From Planctomyces sp. (lineage in GTDB: Bacteria; Planctomycetota; Planctomycetia; Planctomycetales; Planctomycetaceae), in the NCBI GenBank assembly GCA_019636235.1, contig JAHBXW010000002.1:310001-374000 (forward strand): a stretch of DNA of 64,000 nt. Reading direction: 5' to 3'. The notes under the pieces were generated by a model, which made no database searches, was not told the origin of the DNA, and saw nothing but the letters and a program-made list of their open reading frames with translations. The position numbers were made by a program, and so were the translations under genes. This document shows, one piece after another, positions 26,849-36,880 of the stretch (position 1 is the stretch's first letter; each line of letters begins with the position of its first letter).

Positions 26849-28162
26849 ATGCGGTCCGCAACAGCGCTGTTTCCGTTGGATTGCGACGTCGAGACGTCGC
26901 CGTACCGGCTCGTTCCGGAGGGGCCTCCCCGGGGCGAACTGCGAATCGGCGGAGCGAAGAATGCCGCCCTGCCGCTGATCGCCGCGGCGCTATTGGCCGA
27001 CGAGGGCACGACCGTTCTGCATGATGTCCCGCCGGTCCGCGATGTCCAGTTGCTGCTGGCGATCATTGAACGCCTGGGGGCGACGGTCGAGGCGGACTGG
27101 GAGACGCGGCGGGTTGAGATCGACGCCTCGACGCTGACCAGCCAGGCGCCGGATCCGGACCTGTGCGGGCAACTGCGCGGGTCGCTGATGCTGATGGGGC
27201 CGCTTTTGGCGCGGTTCGGAGCGACCAGCATGGGGCGGCCCGGCGGCTGCTCGATCGGCGCGCGGCAGTTCGACATTCACCTGTCGGGGCTGCAGCGTCT
27301 GGGAGCGAACATCCAGCAGGACGGACCGATGCTGCGGGCGGCGGCGTCGCGGCTGCGAGGCGCGTCGATTCTGCTCGACCTGCCGACACATACGGGGACG
27401 CAGCAGTTGGTGATGGCGGCGGTGAAAGCCGAGGGGACGACGCGGATCTGCAATGCGGCCCGCGAGCCCGAAGTGGCTGAGTTGTGCCGGGCTTTGGTGG
27501 AGATGGGCGCCGTCATCGAGGGGATCGGCGGCGCGGAACTCGTCATTCACGGCCGGCCGCGGCTGCGGGGCACGGAGACGACCGTCGGCCCGTCGCGGAT
27601 CGAGACGGCGCTGTTCGCCATGATCGCCTGCCTGCCCGGGGGGCATCTGACGATTCGGAACCCCGGCGCCGGCGCGCAGCCCGTATTGATCAAGATTCAG
27701 GAGATGGGCGCGAAAGTGTGGCAGCGCGGCGCGGATGTGCTGGAGGTCAAGGCGCCGCCGTCGCTGTCGCCCTGCAACATGGTCACCTGGCCCTATCCGG
27801 GCTTTCCGACGGACTCGCAGGCGCCGCTGATGGCGCTGTGCTGCTTCGCCAGCGGGCGGTCGATCATCCGCGAGCGGATGTATGAGAACCGGTTCCAGCA
27901 GGCGCCGGAGCTGGCCCGGATGGGCGCGGACATACTGGTGCACAACGACCTGGCGGTGGTGACGGGACCGGCGCGGCTGCGGGGCGCGGACGTGCAGGCG
28001 ACGGACTTGCAGGCCGGGGCGGCGCTGCTGCTGGCCGCGATGGGGGCCGAAGGGTCGACGACGATTCACAACTTTGGAGAGGTTCTGCGCGGATACGCCG
28101 ATCTGGATCAATCGCTGGGCGAGATCGGCGCCCGGCTGGAGCCAGCCGCCCGTACGCAGTGA
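26849..28162 (+). CDS. murA: UDP-N-acetylglucosamine 1-carboxyvinyltransferase
   Basis: First committed step of peptidoglycan synthesis: transfers enolpyruvate from PEP to UDP-GlcNAc. 437 residues from ATG 26849, with GGAKNAALPL near the N-terminus, GGCSIGARQFDIHLSGL carrying catalytic Cys134 (E. coli Cys115), and YPGFPTDSQAPL near the C-terminus. The Cys is the fosfomycin-sensitive form. The N-terminus is about 20 residues longer than usual. The gene is followed by murB after 7 bases and is flanked by glycosyltransferases, an unusual setting. The 180-base gap upstream shows no gene. Confidence 0.95.
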   Translation: MRSATALFPLDCDVETSPYRLVPEGPPRGELRIGGAKNAALPLIAAALLADEGTTVLHDVPPVRDVQLLLAIIERLGATVEADWETRRVEIDASTLTSQAPDPDLCGQLRGSLMLMGPLLARFGATSMGRPGGCSIGARQFDIHLSGLQRLGANIQQDGPMLRAAASRLRGASILLDLPTHTGTQQLVMAAVKAEGTTRICNAAREPEVAELCRALVEMGAVIEGIGGAELVIHGRPRLRGTETTVGPSRIETALFAMIACLPGGHLTIRNPGAGAQPVLIKIQEMGAKVWQRGADVLEVKAPPSLSPCNMVTWPYPGFPTDSQAPLMALCCFASGRSIIRERMYENRFQQAPELARMGADILVHNDLAVVTGPARLRGADVQATDLQAGAALLLAAMGAEGSTTIHNFGEVLRGYADLDQSLGEIGARLEPAARTQ

Positions 28163-28169
28163 TCGCCGC

Positions 28170-29174
28170 GTGACGGAATCGATGATCGCCAAGAGTCTCG
28201 CACACGCCCTCGCTTCGAGTTGCGACGGCCCGGTGGAATGGGACGCTCCTTCGAGCCGCTGGACGACGCTGCGCGCGGGGGGTGCGACAGCGGCGCTCGT
28301 CGAGCCGCGGACGGTTGACTCGCTGCGGAGGTTGTGGCGGCTGTGCGCGACGGAAGGCGTGCCGCGGCTGGTCGTCGGCAAAGGCTCGAACCTGCTAATC
28401 AGCGACGAGGGGTTTCCCGGAGTCGCGTTTCGGTTGGGGCAGTGCTTGAACGGACTGGAAGTGCAGGGACAGGAGATTGTCGCCGGGGCCGGCGCGCCGC
28501 TGCCGGCGATCGGGCAGACGGCCCTGAAGGCGGAGTTGAGCGGATCGGAATGGTGCGTGGGCATTCCGGGGACGCTGGGGGGCGCGGTGTTCATGAACGC
28601 CGGCTGCCATGGCTGGGAGCTGGCGGACATCGCAGTGGAGATCGAGTCTCTGACAGCTGAGGGCGAGGTGGTTCGCCGGCGGGCTGCGGACGCGGAGTTC
28701 GCGGTCCGGACGTCGTGCTTTCAGTCGAACGAAGAACTGATCCTGGGCGCGCGGCTGAAACTGACGCCGTCATCGGCCGACCGCATCCGCCAGCAGACGG
28801 AAGAACTCCTGGCCTATCGCAAACGCACGCAGCCGCTGAGTCAGCCGAACTGCGGCAGCGTGTTCACAAATCCGCCCGGGCATTCGGCCTGGAAGCTGAT
28901 TGACGATTGCGGTCTCCGCGGCCTGCGGTGCGGCGGCTGCGCGGTGTCGGTGAAGCACAGCAATTTTATCGTCAACCTGGGGGACGCGACGGCCCGGGAC
29001 ATTGTGACGCTGATCGGCATGATCCAGGAGCGCGTGTTGGAATCGAGCGGCGTCCGGTTGGCGCCGGAGCTGAGAATCGTGGGTCAGCCGTCATCGCCCA
29101 GGAATTCCCCCGCGGCCGCGGAAGCCGCTGTCGTCGCCGCGCCGATGGAAGCCGCGCGTGCTCATCAGCCCTGA
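28170..29174 (+). CDS. murB: UDP-N-acetylenolpyruvoylglucosamine reductase
   Basis: Reduces the MurA product to UDP-N-acetylmuramic acid using NADPH and FAD. 334 residues from GTG 28170 (ATG 28182 is the alternative). FAD motifs VVGKGSNLLISD and GIPGTLGGAVFMNAG and the catalytic region QPNCGSVFTNPPGH are present. The PPGHSAWKLID pattern with the short domain 3 is the type II (Bacillus/Staphylococcus-like) form. The C-terminus adds an Ala-rich tail of about 25 residues. Coupled to murA. Confidence 0.95.
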   Translation: MTESMIAKSLAHALASSCDGPVEWDAPSSRWTTLRAGGATAALVEPRTVDSLRRLWRLCATEGVPRLVVGKGSNLLISDEGFPGVAFRLGQCLNGLEVQGQEIVAGAGAPLPAIGQTALKAELSGSEWCVGIPGTLGGAVFMNAGCHGWELADIAVEIESLTAEGEVVRRRAADAEFAVRTSCFQSNEELILGARLKLTPSSADRIRQQTEELLAYRKRTQPLSQPNCGSVFTNPPGHSAWKLIDDCGLRGLRCGGCAVSVKHSNFIVNLGDATARDIVTLIGMIQERVLESSGVRLAPELRIVGQPSSPRNSPAAAEAAVVAAPMEAARAHQP

Positions 29175-29235
29175 CCCTGCCGGCGTCGCGAACCGTCCGT
29201 CGGGCGATCGAGGCGACGTCCCATTGAAGCCTGCC

Positions 29236-30207
29236 ATGAATCCCACTGTTTCCGTCCTGCTGCCCGCTTACAACGCGGCGCGGTTCATCGATCAGACGAT
29301 TGAAAGCGTCGTGGGGCAGACGTTCAGCGACTGGGAGCTTGTCGCGGTCGATGACGTCAGCAGCGACGCGACGTTCGAACGGCTGCAGGATTGGACGCTG
29401 CGCGAACCGCGGCTGCGCCTGTTCCGCAACGAGACAAATCGCGGGATGACGGCGAACTGGAACCGCTGCCTGGAGGAGGCGCGAGGGACGTACATTGTGA
29501 AGCTCGACGCGGACGACGCCTTCCGGCCGAAGACGCTGGAAGTCCTCGTGAACGCGATGTCGGCGGACGACATTGTCGGCGCGGGGGTGCGGACGCTGCG
29601 CTGCACCGAGGCGGACCTGGAGCCGTTCGACGGGCAGCCCGCGGATGACGCGATGATCAACGCGGGATTCAACCCGTATGAGGATCAGACCCGCGGCTGC
29701 GACCGCTGGTACAACCTCGCGGCGCTGGGGAACCAGTTGTGGCACAGTTGCGGGTACATCGTCCGCCGCGAGTTCCTGCAGCGGCGGGCCTTCGACGAGC
29801 GCTTCGGTTGCTGCTCCGACACGGAGATGATCCTGCGGATGCTGGAATGCGAAGGGCGGTTCGTGCACAACGCGTACGTGGGAGTGCTGTACCGGCAGGT
29901 GCAGGGTTCGATCAGCCATCAGTTCCAGGCGAACAACTGGCGGACGTGGGAGGGATGCGTGGTGCTGCTGCTGAGCATTTCGCGGGCGCACCGGGCGCGA
30001 CTGCTGCCGAGGTCGGTGATGACCCGCTATGCGCAGTTGTGGAACCGCTGGCGACACTTTCGCGGGTCTGCGGAATTCGAAAAGGTGATTCCTCCGGCGA
30101 TCAGGGAGCGACTGGACAGCGCGATGTCCGAGGTTCCGCCGCCCCCCTGGACGGATCGGGCGATCTGCCGGGCCAGGCAGACGGCGTCGCGGCTGCTGCG
30201 GGGCTGA
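29236..30207 (+). CDS. Glycosyltransferase family 2
   Basis: 323 residues from ATG 29236 (MNPTVSVLLPAYNAARF). The inverting GT-A fold is shown by FIDQTIESVVGQTFSDWELVAVDD and the DxD motif LDADDAF. The C-terminus is basic. First of three consecutive GT2 genes. Confidence 0.88.
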   Translation: MNPTVSVLLPAYNAARFIDQTIESVVGQTFSDWELVAVDDVSSDATFERLQDWTLREPRLRLFRNETNRGMTANWNRCLEEARGTYIVKLDADDAFRPKTLEVLVNAMSADDIVGAGVRTLRCTEADLEPFDGQPADDAMINAGFNPYEDQTRGCDRWYNLAALGNQLWHSCGYIVRREFLQRRAFDERFGCCSDTEMILRMLECEGRFVHNAYVGVLYRQVQGSISHQFQANNWRTWEGCVVLLLSISRAHRARLLPRSVMTRYAQLWNRWRHFRGSAEFEKVIPPAIRERLDSAMSEVPPPPWTDRAICRARQTASRLLRG

Positions 30208-30214
30208 ACGGATC

Positions 30215-31234
30215 ATGAGCGAACCGACGTCCAATTCGAACGGCGACGCGGCGGCGACCGTGAGTTGCATCATTCCGCTGTACAACCGCGCGCACATGCT
30301 CGAGGCATGCGTGGACAGCGTGTTGCGGCAGACGCATCGTCCGCTGGAGATCGTGCTGGTCGACGATGGTTCGCAGGACGAGACGCCGGCGGCGGCGCAG
30401 CGTCTGGCGGATCTGCATCCCGGCGTGGTGAAATTCATTCGTCAGGAGAACGGCGGACCGGGCGCCGCGCGGCAGACGGGACTGCGACACGCGACGGGCG
30501 AGTTCATTCAGTACCTGGATTCGGACGATCTCCTGGAGCCCCGGAAATTCGAATTGCAGGTGCGGCGATTCCGCGAATGTCCGGACGCCGACGTGTGCTA
30601 CTGCATCACGTTGCGGCAGCATGCGGCCTCCGGCAGCGAGCGGCCCTGGGCGCGGACGGCGGAGGTCATCGAGCGGATCTTCCCGGATTTCCTGATTCAG
30701 CGCGGCTGGCACACGATTACGCCGTTGTGGCGGAAGCGGATTTATGACCGCTTCCCCGGCTGGTCGAATCTGCGGGCGATGGAAGACTGGGAACACGACC
30801 TGAAGGCCGGGATGGCCGGAGCCGCGGTCTGTCAGGCGGCCGAGCCGCTGGCGCGGGTGATCGATCATTCCGGCGAACGAGCCAGCGGGATGGGAACGGG
30901 GTTTACCCCGCAGTTGACGCGCAACTATTTTCTGGCCCATGAGTCGATCTGGCTGGAGATGCGGGACCGCGGACTGGTCGATCGGGAGTACACGGAAATG
31001 TTCTCGCGCAAGCTGTTCTGGCTGGCGCGACTGTGCGGCGAGCGCGGGCTGCGGGACGAAGCGGACCGCGCGTTGTCGTACGCACGGGAAATGATCACCC
31101 CTTACAGGAGTTCCGTCGGTCTGAGGGCGTTTCAAACGGCGACGCGGTGTTTCGGCTGGCCGATGACGGTCCGGGCCGCGGAAGCCGTGCGTCGCCTCCT
31201 CAAGACGCCGGCCGGCGCCGCCGAGAAGCCATGA
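30215..31234 (+). CDS. Glycosyltransferase family 2
   Basis: 339 residues. SCIIPLYNRAHMLEACVDSV, LVDDGSQDET and LDSDDLLEP define a GT2 catalytic domain; AMEDWEHDLKAG is the ED-type motif of the acceptor side. The stop overlaps the ATG of the next GT2 (ATGA), so the two are translationally coupled. Confidence 0.88.
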   Translation: MSEPTSNSNGDAAATVSCIIPLYNRAHMLEACVDSVLRQTHRPLEIVLVDDGSQDETPAAAQRLADLHPGVVKFIRQENGGPGAARQTGLRHATGEFIQYLDSDDLLEPRKFELQVRRFRECPDADVCYCITLRQHAASGSERPWARTAEVIERIFPDFLIQRGWHTITPLWRKRIYDRFPGWSNLRAMEDWEHDLKAGMAGAAVCQAAEPLARVIDHSGERASGMGTGFTPQLTRNYFLAHESIWLEMRDRGLVDREYTEMFSRKLFWLARLCGERGLRDEADRALSYAREMITPYRSSVGLRAFQTATRCFGWPMTVRAAEAVRRLLKTPAGAAEKP

Positions 31235-32259
31235 CCCAGGATGCAGCCAGAGATTCCGCGAGTTCCCCGAAGGTGTCGGTCGTGCTGTGCGCGTACAACG
31301 CGTTCGACCGGATCGCGGTGGCCGTCGAGAGCATCCGCACGCAGACCTTCCGGGACTGGGAGCTGATCGTCGTCGACGACGGATCGACCGATCGCACGGG
31401 GGACGTGCTGGACGCGCTGGCGCGCGAGGACAGTCGGATGCGGGTCATCCATCAGCCGAACACCGGGCTGACGCGGGCGCTGATCCGCGGGTGTGCCGAA
31501 GCGCGCGGGGAATACATCGCCCGGCAGGACGCGGACGACTGGTCGCATCCGGAACGGCTGGCCGAGCAGGTCGCGTATCTCGACGGCGCTCCCGACGTGG
31601 GGTTCGCGTCGAGCTGGATTCAGTACGTCGGGCCGGCGAACGAGCCGCTGGATGTCCGTGAGTCGCCGGTCGATCCAGGAGAAGCGACGCGGCGCCTGGT
31701 TCAGTCGGCGGCAGGCCCGCCGCATGGCTCGGTGATGATGCGCCGCGAACTGTACGAAGCGGCGGGAGGCTATCGGGCGCCGTTCTATTTCGCGCAGGAT
31801 CACGACTTGTGGCTGCGGTTCGCGGAGCGGTCCCGGCTGGGCTACGTGCAAAAGCCGCTGTATCACTTCCGGATCAGCCTGGCGGCGATTTCCAGCGAGC
31901 ACCGCCCGACGCAGCAGCGCTTCGGCGACCTGGGGCGGCTGTGCCACTCGGCCCGACAGCGGCAGCAGTCGGAGGAGCCGTATCTCCAGGAAGCGCTGGA
32001 GCTGACGGAGCGGGTCCGGGGCAACCGGATTTCAGAGTCGGCCCGGCGGAACGCCGTCATCGACACAGCGTACCTCGTCGGGAGCTGGCTGGCCCGGAAG
32101 CGGGATCGCCGGGCGTCGAATTACCTGTGGAAGGTGATTCGGCACCGTCCCTGGGACGTGAAGGCCTGGGCGCGGCTGGCCCAGTGCTACGCGACATCTT
32201 CAAACGCGCCGGTCGGCGCGACGACGTTTGAGGTCACGGAAACCGGATCCCGGGCCTGA
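31231..32259 (+). CDS. Glycosyltransferase family 2
   Basis: 342 residues from ATG 31231, overlapping the previous stop. Motifs: VSVVLCAYNAFDRI, VVDDGSTDRTG, RQDADDWSHPERL and AQDHDLWLRFAE. A C-terminal helical extension of about 90 residues follows the catalytic domain (WLARKRDRRASNYLWK). Donor unknown. Confidence 0.88.
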   Translation: MTQDAARDSASSPKVSVVLCAYNAFDRIAVAVESIRTQTFRDWELIVVDDGSTDRTGDVLDALAREDSRMRVIHQPNTGLTRALIRGCAEARGEYIARQDADDWSHPERLAEQVAYLDGAPDVGFASSWIQYVGPANEPLDVRESPVDPGEATRRLVQSAAGPPHGSVMMRRELYEAAGGYRAPFYFAQDHDLWLRFAERSRLGYVQKPLYHFRISLAAISSEHRPTQQRFGDLGRLCHSARQRQQSEEPYLQEALELTERVRGNRISESARRNAVIDTAYLVGSWLARKRDRRASNYLWKVIRHRPWDVKAWARLAQCYATSSNAPVGATTFEVTETGSRA

Positions 32260-32319
32260 GTCCAACGCCGTCCCAGCGGAACGATTCCGCGGCGGACCGG
32301 CGGCTTGAAAACCCTACGC

Positions 32320-33498
32320 ATGGCCGTTCAGGTCGCGTTCGTCACAACGCATCCGATTCAATACCAGGCGCCGCTGTTCCGGCTGCTGGCGGCGCGGTCC
32401 GACATCGACCTGACCGTTCTGTTCTGCCACATGCCCGGCAAGGATCAGCAGGGCGTGGGTTTCGGCGTGCAGTTCGAATGGGACATCCCGCTGCTCGACG
32501 GCTACCGCTGGCAGTTGCTGGAGAACGTTTCGAACGATCCCGGATCGTCCCATTTCAGGGGGTGCGACACTCCGGGCATCGGGCGGAAGCTGCAGGAGCT
32601 GCAGGTCGACGCGGTGATCGTCAACGGCTGGGGCGTCAAATCGACGGTCCAGACGCTTCGCGCCTGCCGCCGGCTGGGCCTTCCGTGCATTGTCCGGGGC
32701 GAATCAAACCTGCTGCCGCGGCGGCCCCGCTGGAAACAGTGGTTGCAGCGGGCGCTGGTCCGCCGCTACTCGGCGCAGTTGTGCATCGGGCAGCGAAACC
32801 GGGAGTTCTACCGGCACTACGGGATTCCCGACCGGCAGATGTTCTTCTGTCCGTACTGCGTGGAGAACCGGCGGTTTCAGGTTCCCGGCCGCGACGAGCG
32901 GGGCGCCGCGTTCCGCGAGCGGATGGGCATCCCCGGGGACGTCGTGTGTTACCTGTTCAGCGGCAAACTGATTCCCAAGAAGCATCCGGTCGACCTCCTG
33001 GACGCGTTTCGCATGTCGGTCGAAGCGGGGAGTCCGGCCCATCTGATGATCGTCGGCGATGGTCCGCTGCGGCCGGAGTGCGAGGCGATCGCCGCCCGGA
33101 TTCCCGGACGCGTGCACTTCACGGGATTCGTGAATCAGGGGGAGATCGCGGACGCCTACGCGGCGGCCGACTGTCTGGTTCTGCCCTCCGACTGCTGGGA
33201 GACGTGGGGGCTGGTCGTGAACGAAGCCATGGCGTCGGGCCGGCCGGCGATCGTCAGCGACCAAGTGGGCTGCGTCCCCGACCTGATTCGGGACGGCGAA
33301 ACGGGTTGGAAGTTTTCGCATCGGGATTGGGGAGCGCTGGCGAACGTGCTGCGGGAACAGGCCAGCGACCGCGACCGTCTGCACGCGATGGGTCGCCGGG
33401 CGGAGGCGCACGTCGCGGGCTACTCCCCCGAGCAGGCCGTGGAAGGCATGGTTGAGGCGGTCCGATTCGTGACGTCCGCCCGCGTCGCGGCCTGTTGA
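32320..33498 (+). CDS. Glycosyltransferase family 4
   Basis: 392 residues from ATG 32320 (a TTG at 32305 would add 5 residues). N-terminus VAFVTTHPIQYQAPLFRLL; EX7E motif in DCWETWGLVVNEAMASG; CYLFSGKLIPKKHP at the donor domain. The HPIQYQ start is common in planctomycete and proteobacterial polysaccharide GT4 enzymes. Confidence 0.88.
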   Translation: MAVQVAFVTTHPIQYQAPLFRLLAARSDIDLTVLFCHMPGKDQQGVGFGVQFEWDIPLLDGYRWQLLENVSNDPGSSHFRGCDTPGIGRKLQELQVDAVIVNGWGVKSTVQTLRACRRLGLPCIVRGESNLLPRRPRWKQWLQRALVRRYSAQLCIGQRNREFYRHYGIPDRQMFFCPYCVENRRFQVPGRDERGAAFRERMGIPGDVVCYLFSGKLIPKKHPVDLLDAFRMSVEAGSPAHLMIVGDGPLRPECEAIAARIPGRVHFTGFVNQGEIADAYAAADCLVLPSDCWETWGLVVNEAMASGRPAIVSDQVGCVPDLIRDGETGWKFSHRDWGALANVLREQASDRDRLHAMGRRAEAHVAGYSPEQAVEGMVEAVRFVTSARVAAC

Positions 33499-33503
33499 AC
33501 AGC

Positions 33504-34673
33504 ATGGCGTCCACACCCTCGCTTCTGATCATCGTTCCGGAAGTCTGCCGCACCGGCGGCGTGCAGACGTATTCGGCCGACGTCGTGCTGGCTGCCCGCG
33601 GGATCGTCGGCGCGGATCGGCTGGCGGTCGTCAGCCGCAATGATGAGCCGACCGAGTTGCGGGACAGGTTTCCGTGGCTGAGCGCGCAGCGGGGATTGTC
33701 CTGCCGAACAAGCCGATTGCGGAAGCTGCTGGCGCCGGCGGCGATCCGACGGACGATCGCGCGGCTGCGTCCCGATGCGGTGGTGTGCACGCATCCGCAC
33801 CTGGCGCGGGCGGTCGCCGGTCAGGGGGTTCCGTTTCTGACGGTCTGCCACGGCGTGGACGTGTGGAGCATTGCTCCGCGGCTGGCCCGGTCGCTGGTGA
33901 AATCCGATCTCGTGGCGGCTGTGAGCGGATTCACGCGCGGACGGGTGCTCGAGCAGATTCCGTCGCTCGCTGGCCGAATGCCGCTGTTGCCGCCGACATT
34001 CGATGCGGCGCGGTTTCACGGACGTCCGCGCAACCCGGCGACGCGCGAGCGGCTGGGCGTCCCCGCGGATGCGAAGCTGCTGGTCGCCATTGCGCGGCTG
34101 GCGCACACCGAAGGGCCAAAAGGGTACGACGACGTCGTGCGGTGTCTGCCGGGGGTCCTCCAGACTCATCCCCGGACGTGGTTCGTCCTGGGCGGCTCGG
34201 GGCCGGATCGCGACCGGATTCGCGCCCTGGCGATGGAGTTAGGCGTCGGAGAGCGGGTTCTGCTGCCGGGATTCGTCGCGGCGGATGAGTTGCCCGACCT
34301 GTATCGGGCGGCCGATGTGTTCGTAATGCCCAGCCGCAAAGAGGGTTTCGGAATCGTGTTCGTCGAGGCGACGGCCTGCGGGACCCCGGTGATCGCCGGC
34401 AACGCGGATGGCTCGGTCGATGCGCTGCTCGGCGGCGAAGCGGGACGCCTGGTGACGCCCGGCGATCCTGCCGCGCTGGCGCAGGCGATCCGGGACGAAC
34501 TCGACCTGCCGGCGGAGCAGCGGACGCCGCGTTCCGAGTCTCGCGCGCAGCAGGTGTTGTCCGCGTTCGGACCCGAGCCGTTTCGAATGCGACTGCAGGA
34601 ACAGATTCAACGGCTCCTGTCGGGGAATGCCCGCCGCGGATCGGAGTCGGCGTTGAGCGGCACGGCGTCATGA
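33504..34673 (+). CDS. Glycosyltransferase family 4
   Basis: 389 residues from ATG 33504. LLIIVPEVCRTGGVQTYSAD at the N-terminus, VCHGVDVWS, and the EX7E motif in SRKEGFGIVFVEATACG. It begins 5 bases after the previous stop and its own stop overlaps the next ATG. Confidence 0.88.
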   Translation: MASTPSLLIIVPEVCRTGGVQTYSADVVLAARGIVGADRLAVVSRNDEPTELRDRFPWLSAQRGLSCRTSRLRKLLAPAAIRRTIARLRPDAVVCTHPHLARAVAGQGVPFLTVCHGVDVWSIAPRLARSLVKSDLVAAVSGFTRGRVLEQIPSLAGRMPLLPPTFDAARFHGRPRNPATRERLGVPADAKLLVAIARLAHTEGPKGYDDVVRCLPGVLQTHPRTWFVLGGSGPDRDRIRALAMELGVGERVLLPGFVAADELPDLYRAADVFVMPSRKEGFGIVFVEATACGTPVIAGNADGSVDALLGGEAGRLVTPGDPAALAQAIRDELDLPAEQRTPRSESRAQQVLSAFGPEPFRMRLQEQIQRLLSGNARRGSESALSGTAS

Positions 34674-35857
34674 GCACAGTTCCCGCGATCCTGCACACGA
34701 TTCACACGCTGCATCCCGATGCCGGGGGCCCCAGCCGATCCGTGCCGAATCTCTGCGAGGCGCTGGCTCGCACGGGACGGGTCCGCGTGTTGCTGATGTG
34801 CACGCGGCGTCCTGGGGCGCCGCTGCTGCGGCCGTCCGCGGAACTGGTCTCGACGATCGAAATCGAAACGACGGACCGGGCGGTGGGCTGGGCGCTGGAA
34901 CGGACATTCCGGGAGGCGGTGCGGCGGGTCATGCGCGAACAGGATGTGCGGCTGATTCACGATCATGGCCAATGGCTGGCGACGAACCGGGGGACGGCGG
35001 GGGCCAGTCGTGCGCTGCATGTGCCGCGAATTGTCTCGCCGCGGGGGATGCTGGCCCCGTGGTCCCTGACGCGGCGGAAATGGATTAAGAAAGCGCTATG
35101 GGTGCTGCACGCCCGGCGGGACCTCGACACGGCGGCGGCGCTGCATGCGACGTCGGACCTGGAACAGGGCGAGTTGGAGGCCCTGCGGCTGAAGACGCCC
35201 GCGTTCGTGGTCCCGAACGGCATCGAGTTCCCAACGGCGACCGCCGCCAAAGCGACGAATCCGCGGGAGGCGCTCTTCCTGTCGCGGATTCATCCGAAGA
35301 AGGGGCTGCTGGACCTGATCGAAGCCTGGCGGCGGATTCGTCCGGAAGGCTGGCGACTGGTCATCGCGGGGCCGGATGAAGTGGGGCATCGCGCGGAACT
35401 GGAGGCGCGGATTCGGGAGGCCGGACTCGTCGGCGACGTGGAGTTCACCGGTCCGCTGGAAGGGGATGAGAAATGGTCGCGTTACGCGCGGGCCAGCCTC
35501 TTCGTACTGCCGAGTTACAGCGAGAATTTCGGGCTGGTGATTGCGGAGGCGCTGGCATCGGGCGTGCCGGTGATTACGACGCGGGTGACGCCCTGGGGGC
35601 TGCTCGAAGACGAACGGTGCGGATGGTGGATTCAGCCGGGGGCCGCGGCGCTGGAGCCGGCGCTGCGCGCGGCGCTGGCTTGCCGCGAGCTGGACGAGAT
35701 GGGCGCGCGGGGCCGTGAGGCGGTTCGCGCCCGCTTTGAATGGGGGCCGATCGGCGAGGCGATGGCCGACGAGTACGAGCGGTTACTCTCAGGCGCCGGC
35801 GGACAAACCTGGCCCGACTCTGGGAGCGGAGCGATCCGGGCCGTCGCCAAGTCCTGA
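34670..35857 (+). CDS. Glycosyltransferase family 4
   Basis: 395 residues, ATG overlapping the previous stop (ATGA). HTLHPDAGGPSRSVPNLC near the N-terminus, SPRGMLAPWSLTRRKWIKK and the EX7E motif in SYSENFGLVIAEALASG. This N-terminal pattern (GGPSRSV, SPRGMLxPW) recurs in GT4 enzymes of cyanobacterial and planctomycete capsule loci. Last of three linked GT4 genes. Confidence 0.88.
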   Translation: MSTVPAILHTIHTLHPDAGGPSRSVPNLCEALARTGRVRVLLMCTRRPGAPLLRPSAELVSTIEIETTDRAVGWALERTFREAVRRVMREQDVRLIHDHGQWLATNRGTAGASRALHVPRIVSPRGMLAPWSLTRRKWIKKALWVLHARRDLDTAAALHATSDLEQGELEALRLKTPAFVVPNGIEFPTATAAKATNPREALFLSRIHPKKGLLDLIEAWRRIRPEGWRLVIAGPDEVGHRAELEARIREAGLVGDVEFTGPLEGDEKWSRYARASLFVLPSYSENFGLVIAEALASGVPVITTRVTPWGLLEDERCGWWIQPGAAALEPALRAALACRELDEMGARGREAVRARFEWGPIGEAMADEYERLLSGAGGQTWPDSGSGAIRAVAKS

Positions 35858-35901
35858 ACGTGAACCCGCCGGCGACGCTTCCGCGAACTCGCACGAACGA
35901 C

Positions 35902-36807
35902 ATGACATCCCACACCAGCTTCCCCTCCGCCGCGACGCCGACCGACGGCCGCCAGCGTCGGATGATCATCGTCCGCGGCATCATGCCGCGCTCGGGGACG
36001 AACTACGTGGGGGATGTGCTGCAGCATCACGCGCACATTTCCCTGTGGCCGCGGCGGTTCTGGGAGTTCACTCCGGTTCGTTTCGCTCCGCTGGCGGAGG
36101 CGTATCTCCAGGCGATCGCCCGCTCGTCGCACTCGTCGGACTTCGATCCGCGCGAGTTTCATCCGCACCTGGGCGGCGCCTGGCTGGACTATCTCGGAAA
36201 AGAGCTGCCGCCCTCGTCCTGGATCCTCGTCAAGGAGCCGTCGGTCGACCATCTTGACTTCCAGCTGGAGACATTTCCGGACGCGCGGACGATCGTCGTC
36301 GTGCGGGATGGCCGCGACCTGGTGGCGAGCGCGCTCAAGGCCGGGTTTGTGCTCGGCGCGCGTCGGATCTGGAACCCGCATCACTGGCGCCGGTTCGCGC
36401 CGGGCGCGGACTTTCGGATTCTGTGCGAGCGGTATCAGGCGGCTGTCGCGAAGCTGCAGTCCTTCCTGGAGCGGCATGACGATCTTGTGGCGCAGGGACG
36501 GTTGCTGGTCGTCAAGTACGAGGACCTGGTGCAGCATCAGGAGCAGAAGGCGCGCGAACTGCTCGAGCGGTTGGAGCTGACAGCAGCGGATTTCGACTGG
36601 GAGGCGCTGCGGGGGATGACGGTTCGCGGGTCGTCGTTCTTGCGGGATGCGAGCGGCGACATGGATTTCGGGAAGGGGGTCGAACGGTCGGCCGCCTTTC
36701 AGCCGATCGGGCGCTGGTCGGCCTGGACGGCCCGGCAGCGGCAGGTGTTCGAGCGGATCGCGGGAGACGCCATCCGGCGCCTGGGCTATCGGGCGGAATG
36801 GAACTGA
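35902..36807 (+). CDS. Sulfotransferase family protein (2 of 3)
   Basis: 301 residues from ATG 35902; a GTG at 35860, right after the preceding stop, would add 14. P-loop motif GIMPRSGTNYVGDVLQ (about 27-42) and IVVVRDGRDLVASAL identify PAPS-dependent sulfate transfer. LVVKYEDLV matches the conserved region that follows in the family. Likely sulfates the polysaccharide built by the adjacent transferases. Confidence 0.85.
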   Translation: MTSHTSFPSAATPTDGRQRRMIIVRGIMPRSGTNYVGDVLQHHAHISLWPRRFWEFTPVRFAPLAEAYLQAIARSSHSSDFDPREFHPHLGGAWLDYLGKELPPSSWILVKEPSVDHLDFQLETFPDARTIVVVRDGRDLVASALKAGFVLGARRIWNPHHWRRFAPGADFRILCERYQAAVAKLQSFLERHDDLVAQGRLLVVKYEDLVQHQEQKARELLERLELTAADFDWEALRGMTVRGSSFLRDASGDMDFGKGVERSAAFQPIGRWSAWTARQRQVFERIAGDAIRRLGYRAEWN

Positions 36808-36880
36808 AGCGCGGGATGGGGCCGGGTTTTGAGGGAGACATCGTGGGCTCAACCGACTCTCGTCGACTGGAGGAGGGCTG

